From Magnetococcales bacterium (GTDB taxonomy: Bacteria > Pseudomonadota > Magnetococcia > Magnetococcales > UBA8363), in contig JADFYU010000025.1 of assembly GCA_015232865.1 (NCBI GenBank), positions 1 through 42,698 on the forward strand: a stretch of DNA of 42,698 bases. The letters run 5' to 3'. Both the position numbers and the translations under genes were made by a program. Below the pieces are notes generated by a model, which was not told the DNA's origin, did no database searches, and saw only the letters and a program-made list of their open reading frames with translations. Positions 15,710-23,585 of the stretch are shown piece by piece. Positions within the stretch are counted from its first letter, which is position 1. Every line of letters begins with the position of its first letter.

Positions 15710-16969
15710 ATGCCGATGTTCAAAAACATTTTTGGACGGATGGCTCTGATCTTCAGTCCATTTATCTTTTTCCCGGTTTTAGGCTTGGCCGAAGAGCCGG
15801 TTTCTGTCGGTCAATCGTTGCCCCCCCCTTCCCAGTTGGCGGGGGAGGGACTGTTGATACCGCTTTCCGGTCGTGATCCGAGAAGTTTGATTCCACTTGC
15901 CGATCAGCGACCCGCTCCATTGGCTGACGGTGTGTTGGGGGTGACGAGTTATGGTGGCCCCCCCCTGACTCCGCCCAGTGATGGTGGCGCGGGAGAACTC
16001 TCACAATCCGAACCATCTCTGACATCGCCTGGGTGGTCTCAGAAGCCGTCCCTTGAGAGTGAGGTGCCCAACAAAACAGAAAACCGCTTTTGGGCACCAC
16101 CCCAAGGCTTTGCTGATGCTGAAGCCGAATCGGTAAAGGAGCCGACCGATACCGTCAAGCCGCCGAATCTCTCTTCTCAAATCTGGTCTGCTGAACCTCC
16201 TTCAGAGGCGTATTGGCGTCTGGGGGATGATGGGCCACAAATGAGCAAAGGCCAGGATGATCGATTTGATTTTTCGGAGCCGGAAGATACGAAATCGGCT
16301 CTTCCCTCGTACCCGGTCGCCCCTGTTTTAGGTCTAATTAAGGATCGGTTTCAGGGCGAAAGTCGATTGGATGGTCTGGAGGCTGATCCGCATCGGGAGA
16401 GTGAACGGTGGTACGGTATTGATGGTCTGCCGAATACTCCGGCAATTCCCGGCTATCGGACTGGTGATCGATCTCAAACGGAGGAGGGAGCTTACGCCCC
16501 TTATAGGCCGGGTTACAACGGTCTTGATACTCAACAGTCGGGTTTTCCGATTGAACCGGATGGAGATGCCTTTGGTCGGGAGCGATTATCAAGAGGAGAG
16601 CCGGCTCCTTTTTCTCGTCATTTGAGTGACGGGGATGATGACTTGCTATCGGGAGAGGGGGCGTTTCGTCGTTCTCCCTATGATCCTGGAGTGGAATCCT
16701 CTGTTCCGCCCCTTCCAGACCCTTGGCGACTTCCAGTACCAACAGAATTTGACCAATCCGACCAGCCGCCAAGCAAAAGACCGGTCTGGAGTGATGAGGG
16801 AACCGAATATATCCGTCCGCCATCCAAGGAATATGACCCATTTGATTATGGGGATGAGGGGGAGCCGGTGGAGTCCCACCCAAGCACACGGCCACATTCG
16901 GTGTACGATGCTCCCTATGGCATTCTTGAAGCGCCACCAGAAGGAACCTATGGAAACCAATGGCGATAG
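15710..16969 (+). CDS. Secreted low-complexity Pro/Asp/Tyr-rich protein
   Basis: This encodes 419 residues of unknown function. An N-terminal hydrophobic stretch ending LGLAEEP looks like a signal peptide. The rest is Pro/Glu/Asp/Tyr/Arg rich, without predicted globular motifs, and has recurrent DPF/DPW/YDP segments (EYDPFDYGDEGEP). It starts six bases after the RND stop and overlaps the next gene by ten bases, so all three are co-transcribed. Residues about 43-105 (SLPPPSQLAGEG and PPLTPPSDGGAG) are encoded by GC-rich near-palindromic DNA that looks unlike the rest. This may be an in-frame repeat insertion. Its composition recalls the Tyr/Pro-rich protein encoded at 3173-3742. A periplasmic or surface structural partner of the pump is possible but unproven. 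Confidence 0.65.
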   Translation: MPMFKNIFGRMALIFSPFIFFPVLGLAEEPVSVGQSLPPPSQLAGEGLLIPLSGRDPRSLIPLADQRPAPLADGVLGVTSYGGPPLTPPSDGGAGELSQSEPSLTSPGWSQKPSLESEVPNKTENRFWAPPQGFADAEAESVKEPTDTVKPPNLSSQIWSAEPPSEAYWRLGDDGPQMSKGQDDRFDFSEPEDTKSALPSYPVAPVLGLIKDRFQGESRLDGLEADPHRESERWYGIDGLPNTPAIPGYRTGDRSQTEEGAYAPYRPGYNGLDTQQSGFPIEPDGDAFGRERLSRGEPAPFSRHLSDGDDDLLSGEGAFRRSPYDPGVESSVPPLPDPWRLPVPTEFDQSDQPPSKRPVWSDEGTEYIRPPSKEYDPFDYGDEGEPVESHPSTRPHSVYDAPYGILEAPPEGTYGNQWR

Positions 16970-17607
16970 CATCACTCTACTCAAATAAAAAAAGTTTTGT
17001 TCTGTTCGGCCTCTCTTTTTGCCTGACAATCCTGATCAGCCTGTCGTCGTGGGCGGAAAACGGTTCTCCTTGGGATTATAGTGAGACGGATGCGGAGGTG
17101 TCATCACAGCCGCGCCCGGTCAATCCGCCGACTCCGACCTATAATCCTTGGACGGGAAACCATAATATCCAGGAGTCCGTATCACCGGAGGCACGGTTTT
17201 CCTATGGAGACGAACCAACCCGCTCTTCGGTCCCGAGCCTGGCCGAACTTTATCCGGAATCGGTGGGAGAAAAACCGGCTCCACGTCCGTGGGGGGCCGT
17301 TCCTCAACAATTCAATGGGCCGGACCCGGTCAAGCCTGAAACAGCAAAAACCAAAATCAGTCGCTGGCCGGTTCAGAAAAGCGGCCCTAAAACCAGCGCC
17401 CACTCTTCAGAAGAATCTTGGATGAAGGGTCGGGAGCCGCCAAAATGGAGAGGGATGGAGCACCCGTCATACAAAGATTATGGTGATCCGTCGTTCTATC
17501 GCTACGATCCCCTCATCAACGACCTGGGAATGGGGTACGATTCCGGCGATTGGCCGGGAACGGCCCCGACATGGGCAGACCCCTTGTCCAGACGTCATGG
17601 ATATTAG
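16960..17607 (+). CDS. Secreted Pro/Tyr/Trp-rich protein
   Basis: This encodes 215 residues of unknown function. A basic start and hydrophobic core (residues about 12-33, ending SSWAEN) form a likely signal peptide. The mature part is Pro/Ser/Trp/Tyr rich, with YNPWTG, PRPWGAVPQ and YRYDPLIND segments. These resemble the DPWGV units of the protein encoded at 3173-3742. The start codon overlaps the end of the preceding gene by ten bases, which points to translational coupling. The next gene begins 24 bases later. I do not recognise a named family. Confidence 0.65.
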   Translation: MAIASLYSNKKSFVLFGLSFCLTILISLSSWAENGSPWDYSETDAEVSSQPRPVNPPTPTYNPWTGNHNIQESVSPEARFSYGDEPTRSSVPSLAELYPESVGEKPAPRPWGAVPQQFNGPDPVKPETAKTKISRWPVQKSGPKTSAHSSEESWMKGREPPKWRGMEHPSYKDYGDPSFYRYDPLINDLGMGYDSGDWPGTAPTWADPLSRRHGY

Positions 17608-17631
17608 TCGAGCCTTGGCTCTGTCAATTTT

Positions 17632-18249
17632 ATGAAACCTTCTCTATCGCTTCTGTTCATTTTGGTCCTGATGGGGTTTTGTGTGGATCTACAGGGGGCA
17701 GAGTTGGCGGCTGAACCGGAGTTTTCTGCTGATGTGGTCCGCAGCGAGATCAGGCCGAATAAGCGGGTTACGCGAGGAAAAATGTTTGTCAGTCGGTATG
17801 GTGTTCGTACTGAAGGCATAAAAAATGGCCAGAAAATCGTCGTTATTTTTCGGCCAAAAAAGCAGATAGTCTGGACGCTATTCCCTGACCTGAAACGCTA
17901 TGATGAGAGAGTCGGTCTGGTTGTCGATCGTCCTCCTCTGCCTCGGGATCCAAACAGTCCTTGTCAAAAAAGAGAGTCTGGCTTCTCTTGTCAGTTGCTG
18001 GGGGAGCGTGAGGTCAATGGGCGCATGACCGAGCATTGGCTGGTCTTGCGTCCAGACAAGAATAAATTGAATGCAGTTGTGCAATTCTGGATTGATAGTC
18101 GGTTGAAGATAGCTGTACGGGAGCAGTTCCCGGACGGTATGGTTGTTGACTTGCTCAATATTGTCGAAGAGATTCAGCCGGTCAAAGCCTTTGTCGTTCC
18201 ATTTGATTATGTGAAAAATGTTGCTGAAAAAGCAAAACCAACTCAATAG
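17632..18249 (+). CDS. Secreted LolA/DUF4412-like protein
   Basis: This encodes 205 residues. A signal peptide (KPSLSLLFILVLMGFCVDLQG, cleavage near GAE) is followed by a beta-rich body. That body resembles the half-barrel of LolA/LolB-like and DUF4412 proteins: ADVVRSE then KRVTRGKMFVS, RYGVRTEG, IVVIFRPKKQIVWTLFPDLKRY and VVQFWIDSRLKIAVREQF. Such folds bind lipid or hydrophobic groups in the periplasm. One cysteine pair (CQKRESGFSCQ) could form a disulfide. It is the last gene of the SCP-2/RND group. Together with the cytoplasmic SCP-2-like protein it gives a hydrophobic-ligand theme to the operon. The family call is tentative. Confidence 0.65.
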   Translation: MKPSLSLLFILVLMGFCVDLQGAELAAEPEFSADVVRSEIRPNKRVTRGKMFVSRYGVRTEGIKNGQKIVVIFRPKKQIVWTLFPDLKRYDERVGLVVDRPPLPRDPNSPCQKRESGFSCQLLGEREVNGRMTEHWLVLRPDKNKLNAVVQFWIDSRLKIAVREQFPDGMVVDLLNIVEEIQPVKAFVVPFDYVKNVAEKAKPTQ

Positions 18250-18300
18250 TACAGGGTGGCAGGAATAAACCAGCAGATACAATTTTTCGAAAAAAGTTAA

Positions 18301-18480
18301 AACCATGGGGCTGTGGCACAAAGGCGAGAACCTTGGGCTTCACCCAAACCCACCAGGGGTGTCACACCCCTGGACCCCAAAATGAGGGGAAACTCCTGCC
18401 ACCCTGCGCTTGTTGGCGGTTGGCGGTCCGTCCGACAGCCGCCGTTTCTGGGAAAAACAGGCTGTTTTGGCTGGGTTGAA
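18301..18480. repeat. GC-rich intergenic repeat with 21-bp palindrome
   Basis: This non-coding segment differs in style from its surroundings. It has a perfect 10-bp inverted repeat around one base (18353-18373, ccaggggtgt and acacccctgg), Pro/Gly-codon-like runs (accccaaaatgagggg), a ggcggttg/cagccgcc hairpin and a 17-mer (18436-18452) identical to 37236-37252. Elements of this style are dispersed intergenic repeats in several proteobacterial genomes. It sits between the SCP-2/RND group and trmB. Confidence 0.55.
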
Positions 18481-18500
18481 TATTCAAAATTGTCATATAT

Positions 18501-19235
18501 ATGGATTTTATCCAGAATTGGAGTGCGCGTGTGAATGTGACGTTGACCCCGGAAGAGCGACGCCGGTTTAAGACCCACGGTCGGAAAAAAGGTTTTCTAA
18601 AACCGAAAGATGAGATCCATCTCAAGGAAAATCTATCCGCCATGAGTTTGCTGGCGGCCAGCAGTCGGGCGGAGATTCTGGCTCAGTTTTCCCCAACCGA
18701 GCCGGACTCCAACCTGTGGTTGGAGATCGGTTTTGGAAATGGAGAGTTTTTGGCCCATTTGGCGGCGTTGCATCCCCAGGATCGGTTCATCGGTATCGAT
18801 GTGTTTCTGGAGGGGATATCGGCACTGTTTCGGCGTTTGGAGCGTCAGCAGAGCCAAAATGTCCGGGTAATCGTCGATAACGCCAACGTCGGGCTTATGG
18901 AGCGTCTTCCTGAGCGGTGTTTGGATCGGGTTGTCATTAATTTTCCCGACCCCTGGGTGAAAAAAAGACATCATAAGCGTCGATTGATTCAAACAGATTT
19001 TTTGGATCTGTTGTCACAAAAAATGCGTCAGGGTGCCGTGCTCTCTCTGGCTACCGATTGGGAGGAATATGCCGAGTGGATGATGGGACACTTGGAGGCC
19101 CATGCTGATTTTGAAAATAATTTGCAAACGGGTTTGTTTGCCCCGCAACCAACCGAGTGGATCACCACCCGTTTCCAGGGGAAGGGTCTGAAAGCCGGTC
19201 GGCCGGCTCATCATTTGCTGTTTTATAAAAAATAG
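18501..19235 (+). CDS. trmB: tRNA (guanine-N7-)-methyltransferase TrmB
   Basis: This is a 244-residue S-adenosylmethionine-dependent methyltransferase that forms m7G46 in tRNA variable loops. The SAM motif LEIGFGNGEF, the acidic FIGIDVFLEG and the TrmB signature NFPDPWVKKRHHKRR are all present. The C-terminal block TRFQGKGLKAGRPAHHLLF contains the usual TxFxxRG-like tRNA-contact region, here T-R-F-Q-G-K-G. ATG 18501 is used. GTG at 18531 is an alternative that removes ten residues. The gene lies next to the intergenic repeat and probably has its own promoter there. Confidence 0.95.
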   Translation: MDFIQNWSARVNVTLTPEERRRFKTHGRKKGFLKPKDEIHLKENLSAMSLLAASSRAEILAQFSPTEPDSNLWLEIGFGNGEFLAHLAALHPQDRFIGIDVFLEGISALFRRLERQQSQNVRVIVDNANVGLMERLPERCLDRVVINFPDPWVKKRHHKRRLIQTDFLDLLSQKMRQGAVLSLATDWEEYAEWMMGHLEAHADFENNLQTGLFAPQPTEWITTRFQGKGLKAGRPAHHLLFYKK

Positions 19236-19390
19236 AAGAGTGTCGGATGTTTTCTATTAGCTGACTTCTGCATAAATAAAATTGTCTTATCCGCTTTGCA
19301 ATTGCTTTCTGATCCGTCTAGTATGACGATTTTGTGTTATTGTGTTCTTCCGCATTCAATTCCGAGGGCGGGTCAAATTGATTTTTATTT

Positions 19391-19406
19391 GGAGGACTTT
19401 TCGTTG
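19391..19406 (+). promoter_or_regulatory. Strong RBS that fixes a TTG start for nhaD
   Basis: GGAGG at 19391-19395 is eight bases from TTG 19404-19406. No in-frame ATG or GTG has a comparable site, so the antiporter is likely translated from this rare start codon. Confidence 0.7.
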
Positions 19407-20858
19407 AACAGAATCATTTCTATTTTGCTCGCACTCTTTTCAGTATCGATGGTGTGGCCAGAGTTTGCCCTGGCTTCAGGAGGGGGAGGGGAACGCCTCC
19501 ATTTGACAGAAAGTTTTGTCGGCTACATGGCAATCCTGGTCTTTGTCGTCTCTTACGCCTTCGTGATGGCAGAGGAGGTCACCCACCTCAGAAAATCCAA
19601 ACCGGTGTTGATTGCAGCCGGTCTGATTTGGGTTATGGTTGCTTCGGTCTATGCCAGCCATGGCATGCCTCATGCGGCGGAAGTTGCTGCACGGCACAAT
19701 ATTTTGGAATATGCCGAATTGTTCCTTTTCCTCCTGGTGGCCATGACCTACATCAATGCCATGGATGAGCGGAATGTGTTCGAGTCCTTGCGTTCCTGGT
19801 TGGTTCGGGCGGGGTGGGGTTACCGGAAACTTTTCTGGATGACCGGTCTTCTGGCCTTTTTCATCTCCCCCGTCGCCGACAACCTGACCACCGCTCTTTT
19901 GATGTGTGCCGTTATTCTGGCTGTTGGCCGGGACAACGCAAAATTTGTCTCTTTGGGTTGTATCAACGTGGTGGTCGGAGCCAATGCCGGGGGCGCGTTC
20001 AGCCCGTTCGGCGATATCACCACCCTGATGGTTTGGCAAAAGGGGATTATCCCCTTTGCCGATTTCTTTGTCTTGTTCATCCCCTCCCTGATCAACTGGG
20101 TGGTACCGGCCGCCATCATGAACTTTGCTGTTCCTGATCTGAAGCCGGCTCCCAGCGACGAAGTGGTTCCCATCAAACGCGGTGGCAAGCGGATCATTGC
20201 GCTGTTTTTGTTGACCATCGTGACCGCAGTTAGTTTCCATAACTTTTTGCATCTGCCGCCGATGATGGGCATGATGCTGGGTTTGGGGTATCTGTCTTTC
20301 ATGGCCTTCTATCTGAAGAAGACTCACGGCCAGGTTGTTGGAAAAACCGGTGTGCGCCATGAAAAATATGTTTACGAGACCGAAGCCGGTGGCGACCCGT
20401 TCGATATTTTCAAAAAAGTGGGTCGGGCCGAGTGGGATACCCTTCTGTTCTTCTATGGCGTAATCCTGGCGGTTGGTGGTTTGGGTTTTATCGGCTACCT
20501 GGAGTTGGTTTCCGGTGTCATGTATGGCGGTTGGGGGCCAACCAACGCCAACATCATGGTTGGTATTCTCTCTGCCATCGTCGATAACATTCCGGTCATG
20601 TTTGCCGTATTGACCATGGGGCCGGAAATGTCTGAGGGCCAATGGCTGCTGGTAACCCTGACCGCCGGTGTCGGTGGTAGCATGCTCTCCATTGGCTCGG
20701 CTGCCGGTGTGGCTCTGATGGGACAAGCCAGAGGGATCTACACCTTCGGTAGCCACCTGAAATGGTCCTGGGCGATTGCTCTGGGCTATGCGGCCAGTAT
20801 CGGCGCCCATTTTCTCATCAACGCTCACACCTTTGAAGGGATTGTCAAAGTCCCCTAA
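19404..20858 (+). CDS. nhaD: NhaD-family Na+/H+ antiporter
   Basis: This encodes 484 residues with about twelve to thirteen hydrophobic segments. NhaD hallmarks are LTESFVGYMAILVF near the N-terminus, the SPVADNLTTALLM loop, INVVVGANAGGAFSPFGDITTLMVW and IVDNIPVMFAVLTMGP. The protein exchanges cytoplasmic Na+ (or Li+) for protons and is typical of marine or haloalkaline bacteria. A TTG at 19404, eight bases after a strong GGAGG, is the best start. It gives a signal-like first helix (NRIISILLALFSVSMVW). The first in-frame ATG far upstream (19296) has no ribosome site. A strong terminator follows at 20883. Confidence 0.9.
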   Translation: MNRIISILLALFSVSMVWPEFALASGGGGERLHLTESFVGYMAILVFVVSYAFVMAEEVTHLRKSKPVLIAAGLIWVMVASVYASHGMPHAAEVAARHNILEYAELFLFLLVAMTYINAMDERNVFESLRSWLVRAGWGYRKLFWMTGLLAFFISPVADNLTTALLMCAVILAVGRDNAKFVSLGCINVVVGANAGGAFSPFGDITTLMVWQKGIIPFADFFVLFIPSLINWVVPAAIMNFAVPDLKPAPSDEVVPIKRGGKRIIALFLLTIVTAVSFHNFLHLPPMMGMMLGLGYLSFMAFYLKKTHGQVVGKTGVRHEKYVYETEAGGDPFDIFKKVGRAEWDTLLFFYGVILAVGGLGFIGYLELVSGVMYGGWGPTNANIMVGILSAIVDNIPVMFAVLTMGPEMSEGQWLLVTLTAGVGGSMLSIGSAAGVALMGQARGIYTFGSHLKWSWAIALGYAASIGAHFLINAHTFEGIVKVP

Positions 20859-20882
20859 GGGTTGAGTTCAATCGATGATCCA

Positions 20883-20915
20883 GGCGGACGGTGTCAAACC
20901 GTCCGCCTTTTTTTT
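20883..20915 (+). terminator. Intrinsic terminator after nhaD
   Basis: A 9-bp perfect GC-rich stem (ggcggacgg/ccgtccgcc) with a 7-base loop is followed directly by eight T. It begins 24 bases after the nhaD stop, so it should separate that gene from the MFS operon. Confidence 0.93.
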
Positions 20916-20964
20916 CTTTGTAAAAAAATCCTGGGATTTCCGGGATTAACCGGGGGATGAAAAA

Positions 20965-21231
20965 ATGAGTGCTGAGCGTCCTAGTTTTTTGTCTCTGGCC
21001 GGTTGGTCAGTTGGGTTGATTGTGATTTTAGTCGTTTCTGGTTGGGCTCCCTGGTCCATTTTCGTCCATTATGGTCCGCACTGGGGATTGTTGGCTGGGA
21101 TAATAATCATTGTGCCGTGGGCCTTGTCGGTTCAATATGAGCCGGCCGGTATAAAAATCGGTCCCTTTGCGACCCCCATTATTCTTAACGCGGGCGCCCT
21201 TCTTGTCTCTTGGATTTTAAAAGTTTTATGA
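20965..21231 (+). CDS. Small membrane protein of unknown function
   Basis: This encodes 88 residues with three hydrophobic stretches (about residues 10-30, 36-56 and 66-87). No recognisable family motif is seen. A GGGGG sits eight bases ahead of the ATG. The stop codon overlaps the start of the MFS gene (ATGA at 21228-21231), so the two are translationally coupled and this protein may assist the exporter. Base composition and codon use match its neighbours. Confidence 0.65.
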   Translation: MSAERPSFLSLAGWSVGLIVILVVSGWAPWSIFVHYGPHWGLLAGIIIIVPWALSVQYEPAGIKIGPFATPIILNAGALLVSWILKVL

Positions 21232-22445
21232 ATCGTAAAGCCTCGACCGGTATTATTTTTATTACGGTATTTCTGGATCTGCTTGGCTTTGGCATGGTGT
21301 TGCCACTCATGCCTCTTTATGCCTCAGACCCCCGTTTTGCCGCCACGCCGGCAGAAATTGGCTGGTTGATGGCCATCTACTCCATCATGCAGTTTCTCTT
21401 TGCGCCATTGTGGGGGCGGCTATCCGATCGGATCGGCCGCCGTCCGGTTTTGATCATCGGGCTGTTCGGCTCTTCCCTCTCCTATTTGGTTTACGGTCTG
21501 GCGGGTTCCCTGCTGTTGTTGTTCATCGGTCGGGGGGTTGCGGGAATCATGGGGGCCAATATTTCGGTGGCTCAGGCGGCTATGGCCGATTTGACCAGTC
21601 GAGAGGATCGGGCTCGTGCCATGGGTATGATCGGGGCGGCCTTTGGTCTGGGATTTGTTCTGGGGCCGGCCATGGGCGGATTTTTATCGGGTTACGGTTT
21701 GGCAACGGCCCCGTTGGTGGCAGCGGTTATTACCGGAATGAACGGCTTGGCCGCTCTCTTGTACCTGGCTGAAACCCGCAAACCGGATGGAGCGGATTCG
21801 AACAGGAGTGGGCAGCAAGCCAAAGGTTATCATCCGTTTTCTCCGGCTCGCTGGCAAGCGGCCGGTCTCTACGCCGGTGCCCTTTCCCTCTGCCTGTTGA
21901 TGGGGCTGTTCATCACCCTGTTTTCAGCCTTCGAGGTGGTATTGCCCCTTTGGGGAAGCGAGTTGATGGGGTGGAGTATGGGGGATATCGGCTGGGTATT
22001 CTTTTATGTCGGGGTGGTTGCGGTCATTGTTCAAGGGGGGGTGGTTCGGCGTTTAGCTCCGAGGATTGGAGAAAAACGGACGACCCAAGCCGGATTGTTA
22101 TTGGTTGCCCTCGGATTTGTGCTGTTGGCGGCTTGGAGTCAAGGTGGCGTCTGGCTCTCTTTAGCACTGATTTCAGCCGGGGCAGGGCTGGTTCATCCCG
22201 GCCTGTCGAGCCTGGTCAGTCTCAACACCGACCCGGACAACCAAGGCATGATGCTGGGACTTTTTCAATCCATGAGCGCATTGGGTCGCAGTGTGGGTCC
22301 GGTGATTGGTGGCGGGGTCTATGGAATCTATAAGGGGGATATTTTCTTTGCCACGGCTATGGGGGTTGTGGTGGTGCTGATCCTGTTTTTTCAACTCAAG
22401 AAGAAAATCCTCGACGCCCGCGAAATCGGCCAGACATCCGCATAA
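21228..22445 (+). CDS. MFS drug-type exporter, TetA-like
   Basis: This is a 405-residue major facilitator with twelve predicted membrane helices. Motif A GRLSDRIGRRPVLI lies between helices 2 and 3, and the helix-5 antiporter motif is present as GAAFGLGFVLGPAMGG. The overall pattern (LDLLGFGMVLPLMPLYA) is that of the TetA/DHA1 proton-coupled drug exporters. The start at 21228 overlaps the upstream stop. An in-frame ATG at 21210 is less likely because it lies inside that gene. The 3' end overlaps the convergent holA gene by 50 bp. The substrate cannot be deduced. Confidence 0.92.
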   Translation: MNRKASTGIIFITVFLDLLGFGMVLPLMPLYASDPRFAATPAEIGWLMAIYSIMQFLFAPLWGRLSDRIGRRPVLIIGLFGSSLSYLVYGLAGSLLLLFIGRGVAGIMGANISVAQAAMADLTSREDRARAMGMIGAAFGLGFVLGPAMGGFLSGYGLATAPLVAAVITGMNGLAALLYLAETRKPDGADSNRSGQQAKGYHPFSPARWQAAGLYAGALSLCLLMGLFITLFSAFEVVLPLWGSELMGWSMGDIGWVFFYVGVVAVIVQGGVVRRLAPRIGEKRTTQAGLLLVALGFVLLAAWSQGGVWLSLALISAGAGLVHPGLSSLVSLNTDPDNQGMMLGLFQSMSALGRSVGPVIGGGVYGIYKGDIFFATAMGVVVVLILFFQLKKKILDAREIGQTSA

Positions 22446-23430
22446 CCAGGCCGCTCATCACTCTTTGTGGGGTTCCACCCCCTCCCTTCAGGGCCTTGTC
22501 GGCCTCTTGACAATCCAGCAGGCTGTTGGCCAGACTCTTGGGGTTGATGGAGTGACAATGGTTTAAAAACTCGCGCTCTTCTCGCCAGAAAATTCTCAAT
22601 TTTTTGCTGACGATTTTTGGATTTTCTCCCTGTTTAAGCAGGGCCTGCCCCTGAATGATCCGCCGCAAACGCATGGCGATGGTGCCAAGCATGGCTAACG
22701 GAGCCTCTCCGGTCTCCAATAATTTGTCCAAAATAGTCAGTGTCTCCTGGGTCTGACCGTTGAACAGGGCAGAGGCCAGGCCGAAAGAGCTGTATTGTAC
22801 GGTCTCGCCGACCACCGCCAGCACTTCATCCAATCCAACCGTGCGATTGTCGCCCAAAAACAGCTGCAATTTGTCCAGTTCACTGGCGGCCGACTGGGAG
22901 TTGCCTCCCAATCGTTGGCTGAGGTGTTGCAGGGCGTCTGGGTCCACCTGGTAACCATTTTTTTTGAGATAGTCCCGTATCCAGCGGCTCAACTCCCCCC
23001 CTTCAAGAGGAAAAAATGGGATGGCCCAGGCGGATTTGCTGGATTCAAACCCTTTGCGGATGGCGTGGCTGGCCTCCATATTATCCGCTTGCAGCACAAG
23101 CAGAGTGGTTTTGACCGGTGCGGATAGATAGGCCAACAGGTTTTTACGTGCCTCCGGGAGTGTCTTGTCGGCCTCTTTCAGTAGAATGAATTTTTTTTTG
23201 CTGAGAAACGGAAAGCTCTGGCAGGCACTAAAAAAACGTTCTTGGTTCAGGTCTTGACCAAAAAAAGTCTCGGCATCAAAATCGGCGGCACCGTCATCCA
23301 GGAGAGTCTGTTTTCTGAGTGCCTCGACATGGTTGCCGATCAATCCCTGCTCCAGCCCATAGAGGAGTATGGCTGGTGGCATCTCACCGTTTTTCAGGCG
23401 AGGCAGGAGTTCGTTGGATTTTATTTTCAT
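22396..23430 (-). CDS. holA: DNA polymerase III delta subunit
   Basis: This is a 344-residue clamp-loader delta subunit, which opens the beta sliding clamp. The N-terminal region IKSNELLPRL, LLYGLEQGLI and DAETFFGQDLNQERFFSACQSFPFLSKKKFILLKEADK is typical of HolA. The LSQRLGGNSQSAASELDKLQLF block near residue 170 and the C-terminal AMLGTIAMRLRRIIQGQALLKQG helices complete the pattern. No P-loop is present, as expected for delta. It converges on the MFS gene with a 50-bp overlap of coding ends. The gene commonly found next to it (lptE) is not visible here. Confidence 0.93.
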   Translation of the reverse strand: MKIKSNELLPRLKNGEMPPAILLYGLEQGLIGNHVEALRKQTLLDDGAADFDAETFFGQDLNQERFFSACQSFPFLSKKKFILLKEADKTLPEARKNLLAYLSAPVKTTLLVLQADNMEASHAIRKGFESSKSAWAIPFFPLEGGELSRWIRDYLKKNGYQVDPDALQHLSQRLGGNSQSAASELDKLQLFLGDNRTVGLDEVLAVVGETVQYSSFGLASALFNGQTQETLTILDKLLETGEAPLAMLGTIAMRLRRIIQGQALLKQGENPKIVSKKLRIFWREEREFLNHCHSINPKSLANSLLDCQEADKALKGGGGTPQRVMSGLVMRMSGRFRGRRGFSS

Positions 23431-23585
23431 GATGATCAGGGTAAGACATCTTTTAATGATCTACAACAGTCGAAGCAACAGTTTTAACCTGGAAGCAGCA
23501 GTTGTCGGCACGCATCGGCTGCTTTTTCAGCCATTCTGACCAAAGGAGCTTGATGAATGGCCAGATTTTATCCAGAATTAGATGA

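Noticed and set aside
19476..20828. 450-codon antisense frame opposite nhaD
   Set aside because: The plus strand encodes recognisable NhaD motifs throughout. The opposite frame is His/Gln/Gly-rich and has no domain or ribosome site.
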